From Alphaproteobacteria bacterium (lineage in GTDB: Bacteria > Pseudomonadota > Alphaproteobacteria > Thalassobaculales > Thalassobaculaceae), in the NCBI GenBank assembly GCA_028822575.1, contig JAPKDN010000068.1:1-10047 (forward strand): a stretch of 10,047 bases of DNA. The letters run 5' to 3'. Below, piece by piece: positions 1 to 6,354 of the stretch; the stretch's first letter is position 1; every line of letters starts with the position of its first letter. Below the pieces are notes generated by a model that worked only from the letters and a program-made list of their open reading frames with translations, did no database searches and was not told where the DNA came from. Both the position numbers and the translations under genes were made by a program.

Positions 1-2
1 GC

Positions 3-209
3 GCCTTCGCGGTCGCCACGATCATGGCAATCGGAGCGGTCTCCGAAAATCCATCCGATGTGTCCGGTTCGGTGCTTCGGTTTGGTGACCTCGGGGGGTT
101 GCGAACTCCAGACTGGCTGATTATTTGCACGGTGCCGCTGGTTTTCGCGCTTATCACCCTGGTAACGGCGCGGCTGTCGGCGCTGGTGGCGCTCAGGCGC
201 TTGGTCTAG
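3..209 (+). CDS. ftsX: FtsX, cell-division ABC transporter permease (C-terminal end only)
   Basis: This is the last part, about 68 residues, of a frame that enters from the left edge; it ends at TAG 207-209. It reads as the C-terminus of FtsX: a short extracytoplasmic stretch, then a final hydrophobic helix (about IICTVPLVFALITLVTARLS) and a basic tail ending LVALRRLV. The 'PL-x-x-AL-x-TLxTARLSxLxALRRL' style is typical of alphaproteobacterial FtsX. In the family, FtsX is the membrane partner of the FtsE ATPase and controls septal peptidoglycan hydrolysis. The following YdcF-family gene starts 24 bases later on the same strand, a recurring neighbour of ftsEX in alphaproteobacteria, and this supports the call. 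The ATG at 24 is internal and is not the gene start. The assignment rests on a short tail plus context, so it is good but not certain. Confidence 0.72.
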   Translation, partial: AFAVATIMAIGAVSENPSDVSGSVLRFGDLGGLRTPDWLIICTVPLVFALITLVTARLSALVALRRLV

Positions 210-233
210 GGTTGGTTTCGTGGACAAACTATC

Positions 234-878
234 TTGACTGCCTCGCCACAAGCAAAGGCCACAAATAAAGCGGCTAGAATCGTTCCGCGCACGGCTTTGG
301 GGATTGTGATTTTGATGGCGTTGGTTTGGCTTGTCGGCTTTCTTCGCTTTACCGATTCGATAGCCCGCGAGGTCCCCCCAAAAGAAATTAAGGCGGATGC
401 GATCGCAGTTCTTACCGGCGGTGCCCAACGCCTCGGGGCGGGATTTAGTCTGCTGCGCGAAGGCCGGGGAGCCAAACTTTTTGTCTCCGGAGTGAATACG
501 GACGTTCGACCCAATGACCTGCACGCCTTGGCGGTTGAATATAACACCAAGGCGTGGGCCGACTTTCCGCGCTGTTGCGTGGAACTTGGCTTTCAAGCCC
601 AGGACACAAGAGGCAACGCGTCCGAGATCGCGGATTGGGTTGACGCCGAGAATATCGAATCATTGATTGTGGTGACCAGTAACTATCACATGCCGCGTGC
701 CCAGGTGGAATTGCATGCCGCCCTGCCTGGGATCCGTATCCACCCGCACCCGGTCATCGCCCGCACGGTGATGCTTGGCTCTTGGTGGAAATGGCCCGGA
801 TCCTTGATGCTGTTGATAGGGGAATATCACAAACTTTTACTCGCTGGGTTTCGGCTGATGGGTACAAGCCGCGCCTGA
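234..878 (+). CDS. YdcF/ElyC/SanA family protein (DUF218), membrane anchored
   Basis: This is a 214-residue protein with one N-terminal membrane helix (about residues 19-37) followed by a DUF218 domain (about 54-175). Visible family motifs are AIAVLTGG-x-QR at 57-66, the DTRGNASE motif at 124-131 and VVTSNYHMPRA at 146-156; a C-terminal EYHKLL at 197-202 fits alphaproteobacterial members. Relatives (ElyC, SanA, YdcF) act in envelope or peptidoglycan precursor homeostasis in enterobacteria, but the biochemical reaction is not settled, so no gene symbol is given. The start is a TTG at 234. No ATG or GTG lies in frame between the upstream stop (207-209) and this codon, and later starts would remove the membrane helix. 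No convincing Shine-Dalgarno precedes it. It lies 24 bases after ftsX and is probably co-transcribed with it. The stop is TGA at 876-878, so TGA is used as a normal stop here. Confidence 0.85.
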   Translation: MTASPQAKATNKAARIVPRTALGIVILMALVWLVGFLRFTDSIAREVPPKEIKADAIAVLTGGAQRLGAGFSLLREGRGAKLFVSGVNTDVRPNDLHALAVEYNTKAWADFPRCCVELGFQAQDTRGNASEIADWVDAENIESLIVVTSNYHMPRAQVELHAALPGIRIHPHPVIARTVMLGSWWKWPGSLMLLIGEYHKLLLAGFRLMGTSRA

Positions 879-990
879 GGCAAAGCAACCAATCAACCGT
901 GAACCTGAATTTCAAAAGCGACGTGCCGACATCGTTGATCTTGCCGCCCAGGCAAAAATTGGATACCCTAAATAAGAACAAATTAAGAAC

Positions 991-3315
991 ATGAAGCATG
1001 GAATGCTAATGCAGAGCATCGCTCCCATTTCGGGCCAAATTTGGGATCAAAAATACCGTTTCAAGGACCCACGGGAGGGGCAAGGAGACCGCTCTCTGTC
1101 GGGTTCCTGGCGGCGGGTGGCGCGCGCGCTCTCGGTGACCGAGGCTGATTCCAAAAATTGGGAAGAAAAATTCCACCAAGCGATGGATGATTTCCAGTTC
1201 CTCCCGGCCGGCCGCATTCTCGCCGGCGCTGGCACCGAAAGATCAGTGACCCTGTTCAACTGCTTCGTCATGGGGACGATCGAGGACGATATGTCCGGGA
1301 TCTTCTCAGCCTTGCGCGAGGCCGCCTTGACCATGCAGCAAGGTGGCGGGATTGGGTATGATTTTTCTACCTTAAGACCAAAAGGTGCTCCGGTACGCGG
1401 CGTTGGCGCCGATGCTTCCGGGCCGTTGTCGTTCATGGATGTTTGGGATGCCATGTGCCGCACCATTATGAGCGCTGGATCCAGACGCGGCGCTATGATG
1501 GCGACCCTGCGCTGTGACCATCCGGATATCGAGGCTTTCATCGACGCTAAGCAGGATCCGGCGCGCCTCAGAATGTTTAATCTTTCGGTTCTGGTAACCG
1601 ATGCCTTCATGGACGCGGTTCGGGCCAGAGAATCCTGGAACCTAGTTTTCGATGGATCGGTCCATCGCACCATCGAGGCGCGCGACCTTTGGGACCGGAT
1701 CATGCGGTCGACCTTTCTCGGCGCTGAACCGGGCGTGATTTTCATCGACCGGATCAACCGCCGCAATAACCTAGCTTATTGTGAGATGATTTCGGCTACA
1801 AATCCTTGTGGCGAACAACCTCTGCCTCCTTATGGCGCGTGACTTTTAGGATCGATCAATCTGGCGCGGCTGGTGGCACGCCCGTTCGAGGTCGATGCGG
1901 CACTCGATATGGACGCACTGACGACCTTGGTTCCGGTCGCCGTGCGGATGATGGATAATGTCGTCGATATCTCACGCTTCCCACTGCCACAACAGGCGGC
2001 GGAGGCAAAAGCCAAGCGACGCATCGGGTTGGGCGTCACCGGCCTCGCCGATGCCCTGATCATGTGTGGCGCGCGCTATGGCTCGGCCGATGCGGTACGG
2101 CTGACCGAAACCTGGATGCGGGCGCTGCGGGACAACGCCTATCGGGCCTCGGTCGAATTGGCGCGGGAGAAAGGCCCCTTTCCGCTTTTCGAGCGTGACC
2201 CCTATCTGGCTGGTGAATGCATCATTGAGCTTCCTGATGATATTCGCGCCGGCATCGCCGAACACGGTATCCGCAACGCGCTGCTGACCTCGATCGCGCC
2301 GACCGGGACGATCTCACTGCTGGCCGATAATGTCTCCTCGGGTTTAGAGCCCGTTTTCGCCTTCAATTATGAACGCACGGTGCTCGAGCCAGACGGTTCA
2401 AAGAGGATCGAGCCAGTGAGCGACCATGCCTATCGCCTATACAAGCGCCTAAAGGGCGAGGATACACCGCTGACAGATGCTTTCATCGATGCCCAGTCGC
2501 TGCAGCCGAAGGACCACGTGGTGATGCAGGCGGCAGTACAGAAATACGTCGACAGCTCAATTTCCAAGACCATCAATTGTCCCGAGGACATCGACTTCGA
2601 GGCCTTCAAGGATGTCTACATGGCTGCCTATGACTCGGGCTGCAAGGGGTGCACCACCTACCGCCCGAACCCGCTGACGGGCGCAGTACTCACGGTCAAA
2701 ACGGAAACATTAATCGATCCGGAAGCGGCGAACTCGGTGCGCGGGCCGGCGACCCAGCATCCCCGCGACCTCCGCGGCGGCAAGGTCGTGCACATGGCTA
2801 CGCCGCTCGACCGGCCGGCCGAACTGCCGGGCAAGACCTATAAGATCAAATGGCCGGAGAATGACCACGCGATCTACATCACCTTAAACGATATCATGCA
2901 GGATGGACGGCGCCGGCCCTTCGAAATATTCATCAATTCCAAGAACATGGAGCATTACGCCTGGACGGTGGCGTTGACCCGGATGATCAGCGCGGTATTC
3001 CGGCGCGGCGGCGATGTGTCCTTCGTGGTCGAGGAGTTGAAGGCGGTGTTCGATCCCCGCGGCGGCGCCTGGATGGACAAACGTTATGTACCGTCTCTGC
3101 TGGCGGCGATCGGCGGGATCATAGAACAGCACATGATCGATATCGGATTCTTAAAGGACCCGGACACGCTGGAGCTAGACTTCAACGCCGAACGCAAGGT
3201 TGTCGGTTTAAATGGCGGCGGGCTTGGCCAATGTCCAAAATGCGGCACCGCCAGTCTGCTGCGCCAGGAGGGCTGCGATCTCTGTACGAGTTGTGGTTTT
3301 TCCAAGTGTGGGTAG
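991..3315 (+). CDS. nrdJ: Adenosylcobalamin-dependent (class II) ribonucleotide reductase with an in-frame TGA, candidate selenoprotein
   Basis: NrdJ reduces ribonucleotides to deoxyribonucleotides using a thiyl radical generated from adenosylcobalamin. Read through the TGA at 1840-1842, the frame gives 774 residues with no other stop. Active-site parts are visible: first redox Cys91 (FNCFV), the NPCGE triad N271/C273/E275 with C273 as the radical cysteine, and the phosphate-binding APTGT at 436-440. A TSCPD-type domain spans about 615-719, and a C-terminal cysteine cluster lies at 748, 751, 762, 765, 768 and 773, the family's shuttle for reducing the active site. Codon 284 is TGA where relatives read GACLLGSINL; it is 11 residues after C273, matching the C322/C333 spacing of Thermotoga and C408/C419 of Lactobacillus leichmannii NrdJ. 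The sequence downstream stays conserved and in frame. Start: ATG 991 is used; in-frame ATGs at 1003 and 1009 are alternatives, the last with a weak TGGA ahead of it. If the TGA is a true stop, this is a broken gene. Confidence 0.9.
1840..1842 (+). other. In-frame TGA at the redox-active cysteine of NrdJ (candidate selenocysteine codon)
   Basis: The codon lies between GCG (Ala283) and CTT (Leu285) in a highly conserved stretch where class II reductases carry Cys. TGA is one base from both Cys codons and is the codon used for selenocysteine. The following base is C, a context (TGAC) known in E. coli for weak termination. The frame before and after is fully conserved. Other genes here end in TGA (for example 876-878), so a general reassignment of TGA is excluded. 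Alternatives are a point nonsense mutation or a read error. No selA, selB, selC or selD lies in the window to decide it. Confidence 0.5.
1851..1896 (+). promoter_or_regulatory. Possible bacterial SECIS-like stem-loop downstream of the nrdJ TGA
   Basis: Bases 1851-1857 can pair with 1890-1896 (seven pairs, one of them G-U). After a two-base bulge, 1860-1861 can pair with 1888-1889. A four-pair GC stem, 1863-1866 with 1879-1882, then closes a 12-base loop (1867-1878) that contains G residues, including GGU at 1872-1874. The loop starts 24 bases after the TGA, inside the spacing reported for bacterial SECIS elements. The internal loop is asymmetric, and GC-rich coding DNA often folds by chance, so this is only suggestive. 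Confidence 0.25.
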
Positions 3316-3400
3316 CCCCGTAAAACACGACCGCGCGCATTTCAGCTTTATCTTTTCGCCTCAACCCGTAAATTCAGGCTCCAACACCAACGTGTTCACG

Positions 3401-3407
3401 AAGGAGG
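3401..3407 (+). promoter_or_regulatory. Strong ribosome binding site (AAGGAGG) for the nitroreductase
   Basis: AAGGAGG ends six bases before a GTG at 3414. It is the best Shine-Dalgarno match in the window and fixes the GTG as the start of the nitroreductase, for which no upstream ATG fits as well. Confidence 0.85.
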
Positions 3408-3413
3408 CCATCC

Positions 3414-3992
3414 GTGGAGGCCATTGATCTGCTGACCACCCGCCGTTCGGCTCTCGTGCGCCATATGAGCGATCCGGGCCCCAGCCAAGACGAGTTGAAC
3501 CGGATTATCGAGGCCGGGATGCGGGTCCCCGATCATGGCAAGATCGGCCCCTGGCGCATCCAGGTAATCACCAAGGCCGGCCAGGAGACATTAGGCGAGC
3601 TTTGCGCCAAGTTGTACAAGGAAGAACATGGCGAACGCGCCAATGACAAGATGGTCGAATTCGAGCGAGAGCGCCTGGCACGCGCGCCGGTCCTGTTGGC
3701 GGTAACGGCGCGCCTAGAGATCCCGCACAATATTCCCGAGCTAGAACAGCGACTGTCCGGCGGCGCGCTCTGCATGAATATTCTGAACGCCGCCCACGCG
3801 CTGGGTTATGGTGCGCAATGGCTGACCGAGTGGCCAGCCTTCAATGCCGAGGTAAAGGCTATGCTCGGCCATGATCCATCGGTTGATATCATCGGCTTCA
3901 TCTATATCGGCACGCCCACCCAGGAGCCCAAGCCACGCAACCGCCCGGATTTGGAAACCGTTGTCAGTGAGTGGTCAGGTCCAGCCGCTTAA
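3414..3992 (+). CDS. Nitroreductase family protein, YdjA-like (FMN-dependent oxidoreductase)
   Basis: This is a 192-residue cytoplasmic flavoprotein of the nitroreductase superfamily, with a length close to that of the small YdjA type. The N-terminal TTRRS (8-12) supplies the FMN-phosphate contacts usual in the family. PDHGKIGPWRI at 39-49 is the 'P-x-HG-x-x-PWR' signature of YdjA-like members. GYGAQWLT at 131-138 and GFIYIGTP at 161-168 complete the fold, and the tail RPDL-x-x-VVSEW is also typical. These enzymes transfer electrons from NAD(P)H through FMN to nitro compounds or quinones; the natural substrate is unknown and cannot be inferred here. Translation starts at GTG 3414 behind an excellent ribosome binding site. 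The gene follows nrdJ by 98 bases on the same strand and converges with the GNAT gene. The stop is TAA 3990-3992, inside a small palindrome. Confidence 0.9.
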   Translation: MEAIDLLTTRRSALVRHMSDPGPSQDELNRIIEAGMRVPDHGKIGPWRIQVITKAGQETLGELCAKLYKEEHGERANDKMVEFERERLARAPVLLAVTARLEIPHNIPELEQRLSGGALCMNILNAAHALGYGAQWLTEWPAFNAEVKAMLGHDPSVDIIGFIYIGTPTQEPKPRNRPDLETVVSEWSGPAA

Positions 3993-3998
3993 GCGGTT
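3983..3998. terminator. Short palindrome over the nitroreductase stop codon, weak terminator candidate
   Basis: CCGCTTAAGCGG (3985-3996) is a perfect palindrome. With flanking A-T and G-T pairs it can form a six-pair stem with a TTAA loop, located between two convergent genes. No T-tract follows on either strand, so a role as a bidirectional terminator is weak. Confidence 0.2.
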
Positions 3999-4039
3999 AT
4001 CCCACATCATCGGCGGCGATATCCGTTATTACCCGCGCC

Positions 4040-4537
4040 TCACAATGCCTTCGTCATCTCCAGACAGGGCATTTCAAAGCCGATATCATCGCCGATGAAA
4101 CGCCGGGTTTCGGTATAATCCAAGGCATCGTAAAACCCGTGGGCGGATGTGTTGAAGGCTTCGGTCTCGATCCGCAGGCGGGCGTATCCCAGGGCGCGGG
4201 TCTGAAACTCGGCACCGGTCATCAGAGCCCCGCCGATGCCCAGCCGCTTGCTCTTCGGGTCGACGTGAAGGCTGGTAACTTCGTCACCAGACAGATGCGC
4301 GAAGCCACGTATCAATCCTCCCACTTCCGACACCAAACAGAACGCCCCAACCTGGTCGACAAAGACGCTGGCAATCCTTCGCTCTCGCCAAATTTGATCC
4401 GCTGCAGCGGGAAGATTAGGCGCCCAGGTGTCCCGCCAGGTTGCGTCCATGATCTCCACGAGCCATTCCCGGACACCATCCCCAGCGGGTCTGATCAAAG
4501 GATCATGATGGTCGGTCAACCCACGAAATCGTGGCAA
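4040..4537 (-). CDS. GNAT family N-acetyltransferase
   Basis: This protein, up to 165 residues, has the GNAT acetyl-CoA-binding fold. Motif A is clear: VTSLHVDPKSKRLGIGGALM at about 87-106, with the pyrophosphate-binding loop K97-x-x-G100-x-G102. Motif B follows as NTSAHGFYDALDY (129-141), the usual C-terminal strand-helix region with 'FYxxLGY'-like spacing. The family transfers acetyl groups from acetyl-CoA to amines; the substrate is unknown. The start is uncertain: a TTG at 4537 would overlap the upstream VOC fragment by 22 bases, while a TTG at 4498 gives a protein starting (M)IRPAGDG, which looks more like an ordinary GNAT N-terminus. Neither has a good Shine-Dalgarno. The gene sits directly downstream of the truncated VOC gene on the same strand and probably shared its transcript, so its promoter may have been lost in the rearrangement near 4800-4830. 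Confidence 0.85.
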   Translation of the reverse strand: MPRFRGLTDHHDPLIRPAGDGVREWLVEIMDATWRDTWAPNLPAAADQIWRERRIASVFVDQVGAFCLVSEVGGLIRGFAHLSGDEVTSLHVDPKSKRLGIGGALMTGAEFQTRALGYARLRIETEAFNTSAHGFYDALDYTETRRFIGDDIGFEMPCLEMTKAL

Positions 4538-4806
4538 ACGGCCTGAGTTTTGTTACCGTTGGGATCGCGAACATACGCTCCGTAATAAGTCTCGTGGTAT
4601 TGCGGCCTGAGGCCCGGCGCGCCTTCATCCACGCCCCCCGTCGCCATCGCAGCGGCGTGGAAGGCATCCACGGACGCACGATCCGGCCCGAGAAATGCGC
4701 CATGAGCGCCATTACCGACCGTCGCCGTCTCGCGATTGAACGGTGACAGAACCCAGAATTGAGCGCTCTGACGGCCACCATAGTCGGTGAAATGTTTGCC
4801 TTGGGT
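4516..4806 (-). pseudogene. VOC (glyoxalase/bleomycin resistance) family protein, 5'-truncated
   Basis: About the last 95 residues of a VOC-fold protein are present. Recognisable stretches are GKHFTDYGG, HGAFLGPDRASVDAFHAAAM, GAPGLRPQYHETYYGAYVRD and PNGNKTQAVCH, ending at TGA 4516-4518. The first part of the domain, normally opening with an MIDH-type strand and about 40 residues in all, is missing. Upstream of about 4806 the minus-strand frame stays open to 4986, but that sequence is the reverse of a conserved SDR frame and has no VOC character. Within PNGNKTQAVCH, relatives usually have Glu where this has Gln; that Glu is commonly a metal ligand in VOC proteins. The gene lost its start and promoter at a junction with an SDR fragment of opposite orientation. 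It is called a pseudogene, unless the junction is an assembly artefact. Confidence 0.7.
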
Positions 4807-4830
4807 AAAACTTGTCGTCGCCAACGTCAC
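4800..4830. other. Rearrangement breakpoint joining two 5'-truncated divergent genes
   Basis: To the left, VOC homology on the minus strand stops at about 4806. To the right, SDR homology on the plus strand begins at about 4810-4830, already inside the domain. Both genes lack their N-termini and any intergenic promoter. The simplest reading is one deletion that removed a divergent promoter region with both 5' ends. No insertion sequence or direct repeat is visible at the join, and a misassembly would look the same. Confidence 0.55.
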
Positions 4831-5443
4831 CGCGCGCCTGACCGATGTCGCCGACGCCGACCAAGTGGAAGCTCTGTCCGCCGAGATACACCAGGGCGGC
4901 GCGCTTGACGTTCTGGTCAACAATGCCGGTATTGGCGGGCCCACCGGCCGCCTAGAGACGATGGAATCCACAGATTGGCTGCGCACGCTTCAGGTCAATC
5001 TATTCTCAGGTTTCCTATGCTGCCGCCAGGCGTAGCCCGCGATGAAGGCACGGGGGAGCGGCTCGATCATCAACCTCTCGTCCACCACCGGAATTATGGG
5101 CTTTCCACTGCGCAGTCCCTACGCGGTGGCGAAATGGGGTGTGGTTGGGCTTACCAAATCGCTGGCGATGGAGGTCAGCTCGCATGGCATTCGCGTCAAC
5201 GCGATCTGCCTCGGCCCGGTCCTTGGCGACCGCATGGAACGGGTTTTGGCCCAGGAAACCGGCGAGCGTGGCAAACCAGCCGAGAAAATCAAGGCGGAAT
5301 GCACTCGCCAGACCTCCCTTGGGCAATGGATCGACCCACCGGAAGTCGCCGACATGGCGGTCTTTCTTGCATCCCCGAAAGCCCGCAACATCAGCGACCA
5401 GTTCATCGGCGTCGATGGCAATACAGAAACGCTTGGGATGTAA
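4808..5443 (+). pseudogene. Short-chain dehydrogenase/reductase (SDR), 5'-truncated and interrupted by TAG
   Basis: This is a classical SDR lacking its first 40-60 residues, so the nucleotide-binding TGxxxGIG motif is absent. Present in order are: DVADADQVEAL (about 4844-4876), the NNAG motif at 4919-4930, NLFSGFLCCRQA (to 5032), an in-frame TAG at 5033-5035, then in the same frame PAMKARGSGSIINLSST, the YAVAK catalytic motif (Tyr at 5120-5122, Lys at 5132-5134) with the catalytic Ser 13 residues earlier, and a normal C-terminus IGVDGNTETLGM ending at TAA 5441-5443. The TAG replaces a hydrophobic residue in the usual 'CCRAAVPAMKA' stretch, so it is not a catalytic recoding position. Family members oxidise or reduce alcohols and ketones with NAD(P). 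The ATG at 5042 could start only a 133-residue remnant without the cofactor site. Two independent lesions make this a decayed gene, or one damaged by sequence error. Confidence 0.8.
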
Positions 5444-5552
5444 CGGGCTTCGGCGGGTGCCATCACGGACACAATGGACGCGATAGTGATCAGGCTGACC
5501 TTGAATTCCGCCGGCTGGTCTGCCTGAATTCTCGACACCATGACGAATAGGC

Positions 5553-5557
5553 AGGAG
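5553..5557 (+). promoter_or_regulatory. Ribosome binding site (AGGAG) for the CMD-like gene
   Basis: AGGAG lies nine bases before ATG 5567 and supports that start. The 123 bases between the SDR stop and this ATG (5444-5566) contain no other gene that I can recognise. Confidence 0.7.
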
Positions 5558-5566
5558 CGCTAGGCA

Positions 5567-6343
5567 ATGGCAGAACTAAGCGACCATCAAAGGAACCTCA
5601 AGGCCGAGTTCATCGAGAACCGTGGTTACTGGTTCCCATTCTGGCAGCAAATTCTGGAGATGAGTCCCGAATTCTTCGAGACCTATTGCAACTTCTCGTC
5701 CGTACCCTGGAAGACTGGACCGTTGCAGCCCAAGATCAAGGAGATGATCTATATCGCGATGGATATCGCGACCACGCATCTATATCTGCCGGGCACCCGC
5801 ATCCACATGGCTAACGCCCTAAAGCACGGCGCGACCAAGGAAGAGCTGATGGAGGTCCTGCAGATCGTCAGCGTGCTGGGGATCCATTCAATGACCGAGG
5901 GGTTACCGATCCTCGTTGACGAGCTCCAAAAAGCCGACATGGGCGGCGAGATCGAGGCGATCGAACTTGATGAGCGCGCGCTGACCCACAAGCAGGAATT
6001 TATCGACAATCGCGGCTATTGGATGCCGATATGGGAGACATTGCTCAAGCTCTCCCCCGATTTCTTCAAAGCCTATCTCGACCTGTCCTCGGTTCCCTGG
6101 AAAACCGGTGTTCTGGAGCCAAAGATCAAGGAACTCATCTATGTCGCTATTGATATCGCGACCACTCATCTGTTCCTGAGCGGTACCCGCATTCATATGC
6201 GCAATGCATTGAAACACGGCGCAACCAAGGACGAGATCATGGAGGTTATAGCGCTGGTGTCGATCTGTGGCATGCATTCGGCGACTGAGGGCGTGCCGAT
6301 CCTGGTCGAGGAACTTGACCGTTTCGCCGCCGCCGCGGAATAA
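5567..6343 (+). CDS. Carboxymuconolactone decarboxylase-like (CMD/AhpD fold) protein with two tandem domains
   Basis: This 258-residue cytoplasmic protein is made of two near-identical CMD-type halves. Residues 11-120 align with 141-250 at a constant offset of 130, with about 75 of 110 positions identical by hand count. Each half carries IA-x-DIATTHL-x-L-x-GTRIHM, ALKHGAT, a K-[ED]-E-[LI]-MEV helix and a closing EG-x-PILV-[DE]-EL, the helical signature of the CMD family. AhpD-like peroxidases use CxxC three residues before the conserved His. Here those positions are Y73/G76 before H80 and F203/G206 before H210, so a thiol peroxidase role is unlikely. True carboxymuconolactone decarboxylases are single-domain and act in protocatechuate breakdown; this paralogue's reaction is unknown. 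The start ATG has a good ribosome binding site. It follows the SDR remnant on the same strand and converges with dctM, leaving only 11 bases between stops. Confidence 0.85.
   Translation: MAELSDHQRNLKAEFIENRGYWFPFWQQILEMSPEFFETYCNFSSVPWKTGPLQPKIKEMIYIAMDIATTHLYLPGTRIHMANALKHGATKEELMEVLQIVSVLGIHSMTEGLPILVDELQKADMGGEIEAIELDERALTHKQEFIDNRGYWMPIWETLLKLSPDFFKAYLDLSSVPWKTGVLEPKIKELIYVAIDIATTHLFLSGTRIHMRNALKHGATKDEIMEVIALVSICGMHSATEGVPILVEELDRFAAAAE
5597..5926 (+). repeat. First copy of the 390-base internal duplication in the CMD-like gene
   Basis: This segment encodes residues 11-120. It matches the second copy (5987-6316) at the protein level at an offset of 130 residues. Shared landmarks are SSVPWKT, PKIKE, DIATTHL, GTRIHM and NALKHGAT. 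The DNA copies have diverged mainly by substitution, so the duplication is old rather than recent. Confidence 0.85.
5987..6316 (+). repeat. Second copy of the internal duplication in the CMD-like gene
   Basis: This segment encodes residues 141-250. The 20 residues between the copies (121-140) are acidic and lack CMD character, so they act as a linker. No insertions or deletions are needed to align the halves. Confidence 0.85.
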
Positions 6344-6354
6344 TTTCTCCCGGC

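Noticed and set aside
941..969. Hairpin TTGCC-GCCCA-GGCAA and a TTGCCG...TACCCT pair upstream of nrdJ as terminator or promoter
   Set aside because: The stem has only five pairs and no T-tract. The promoter-like boxes match the consensus poorly and could be chance; no cobalamin riboswitch features are visible in the 112-base gap.
1047..1766. Long open minus-strand frame opposite nrdJ
   Set aside because: It is rich in Arg and Ser with no recognisable domain and is the antisense of strongly conserved NrdJ codons.
1873..3315. Separate downstream gene starting at GTG 1873
   Set aside because: It begins in the middle of the reductase barrel, lacks a ribosome binding site and lacks the first ten conserved residues after the TGA. 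It is the continuation of nrdJ.
3383..3396. Small hairpin AACAC-CAAC-GTGTT before the nitroreductase
   Set aside because: It has five pairs, no T-tract and no known regulatory motif, and is compatible with chance.
4807..4986. N-terminal extension of the VOC frame on the minus strand
   Set aside because: It is antisense to the conserved SDR segment and has low-complexity Ser/Arg/Ala composition without VOC character, so it was left out of the VOC remnant.
5119..5541. Minus-strand frame opposite the SDR with a signal-peptide-like start
   Set aside because: Only its first 30 or so residues lie outside the SDR; the rest is antisense to conserved SDR codons, and no family resemblance is visible.
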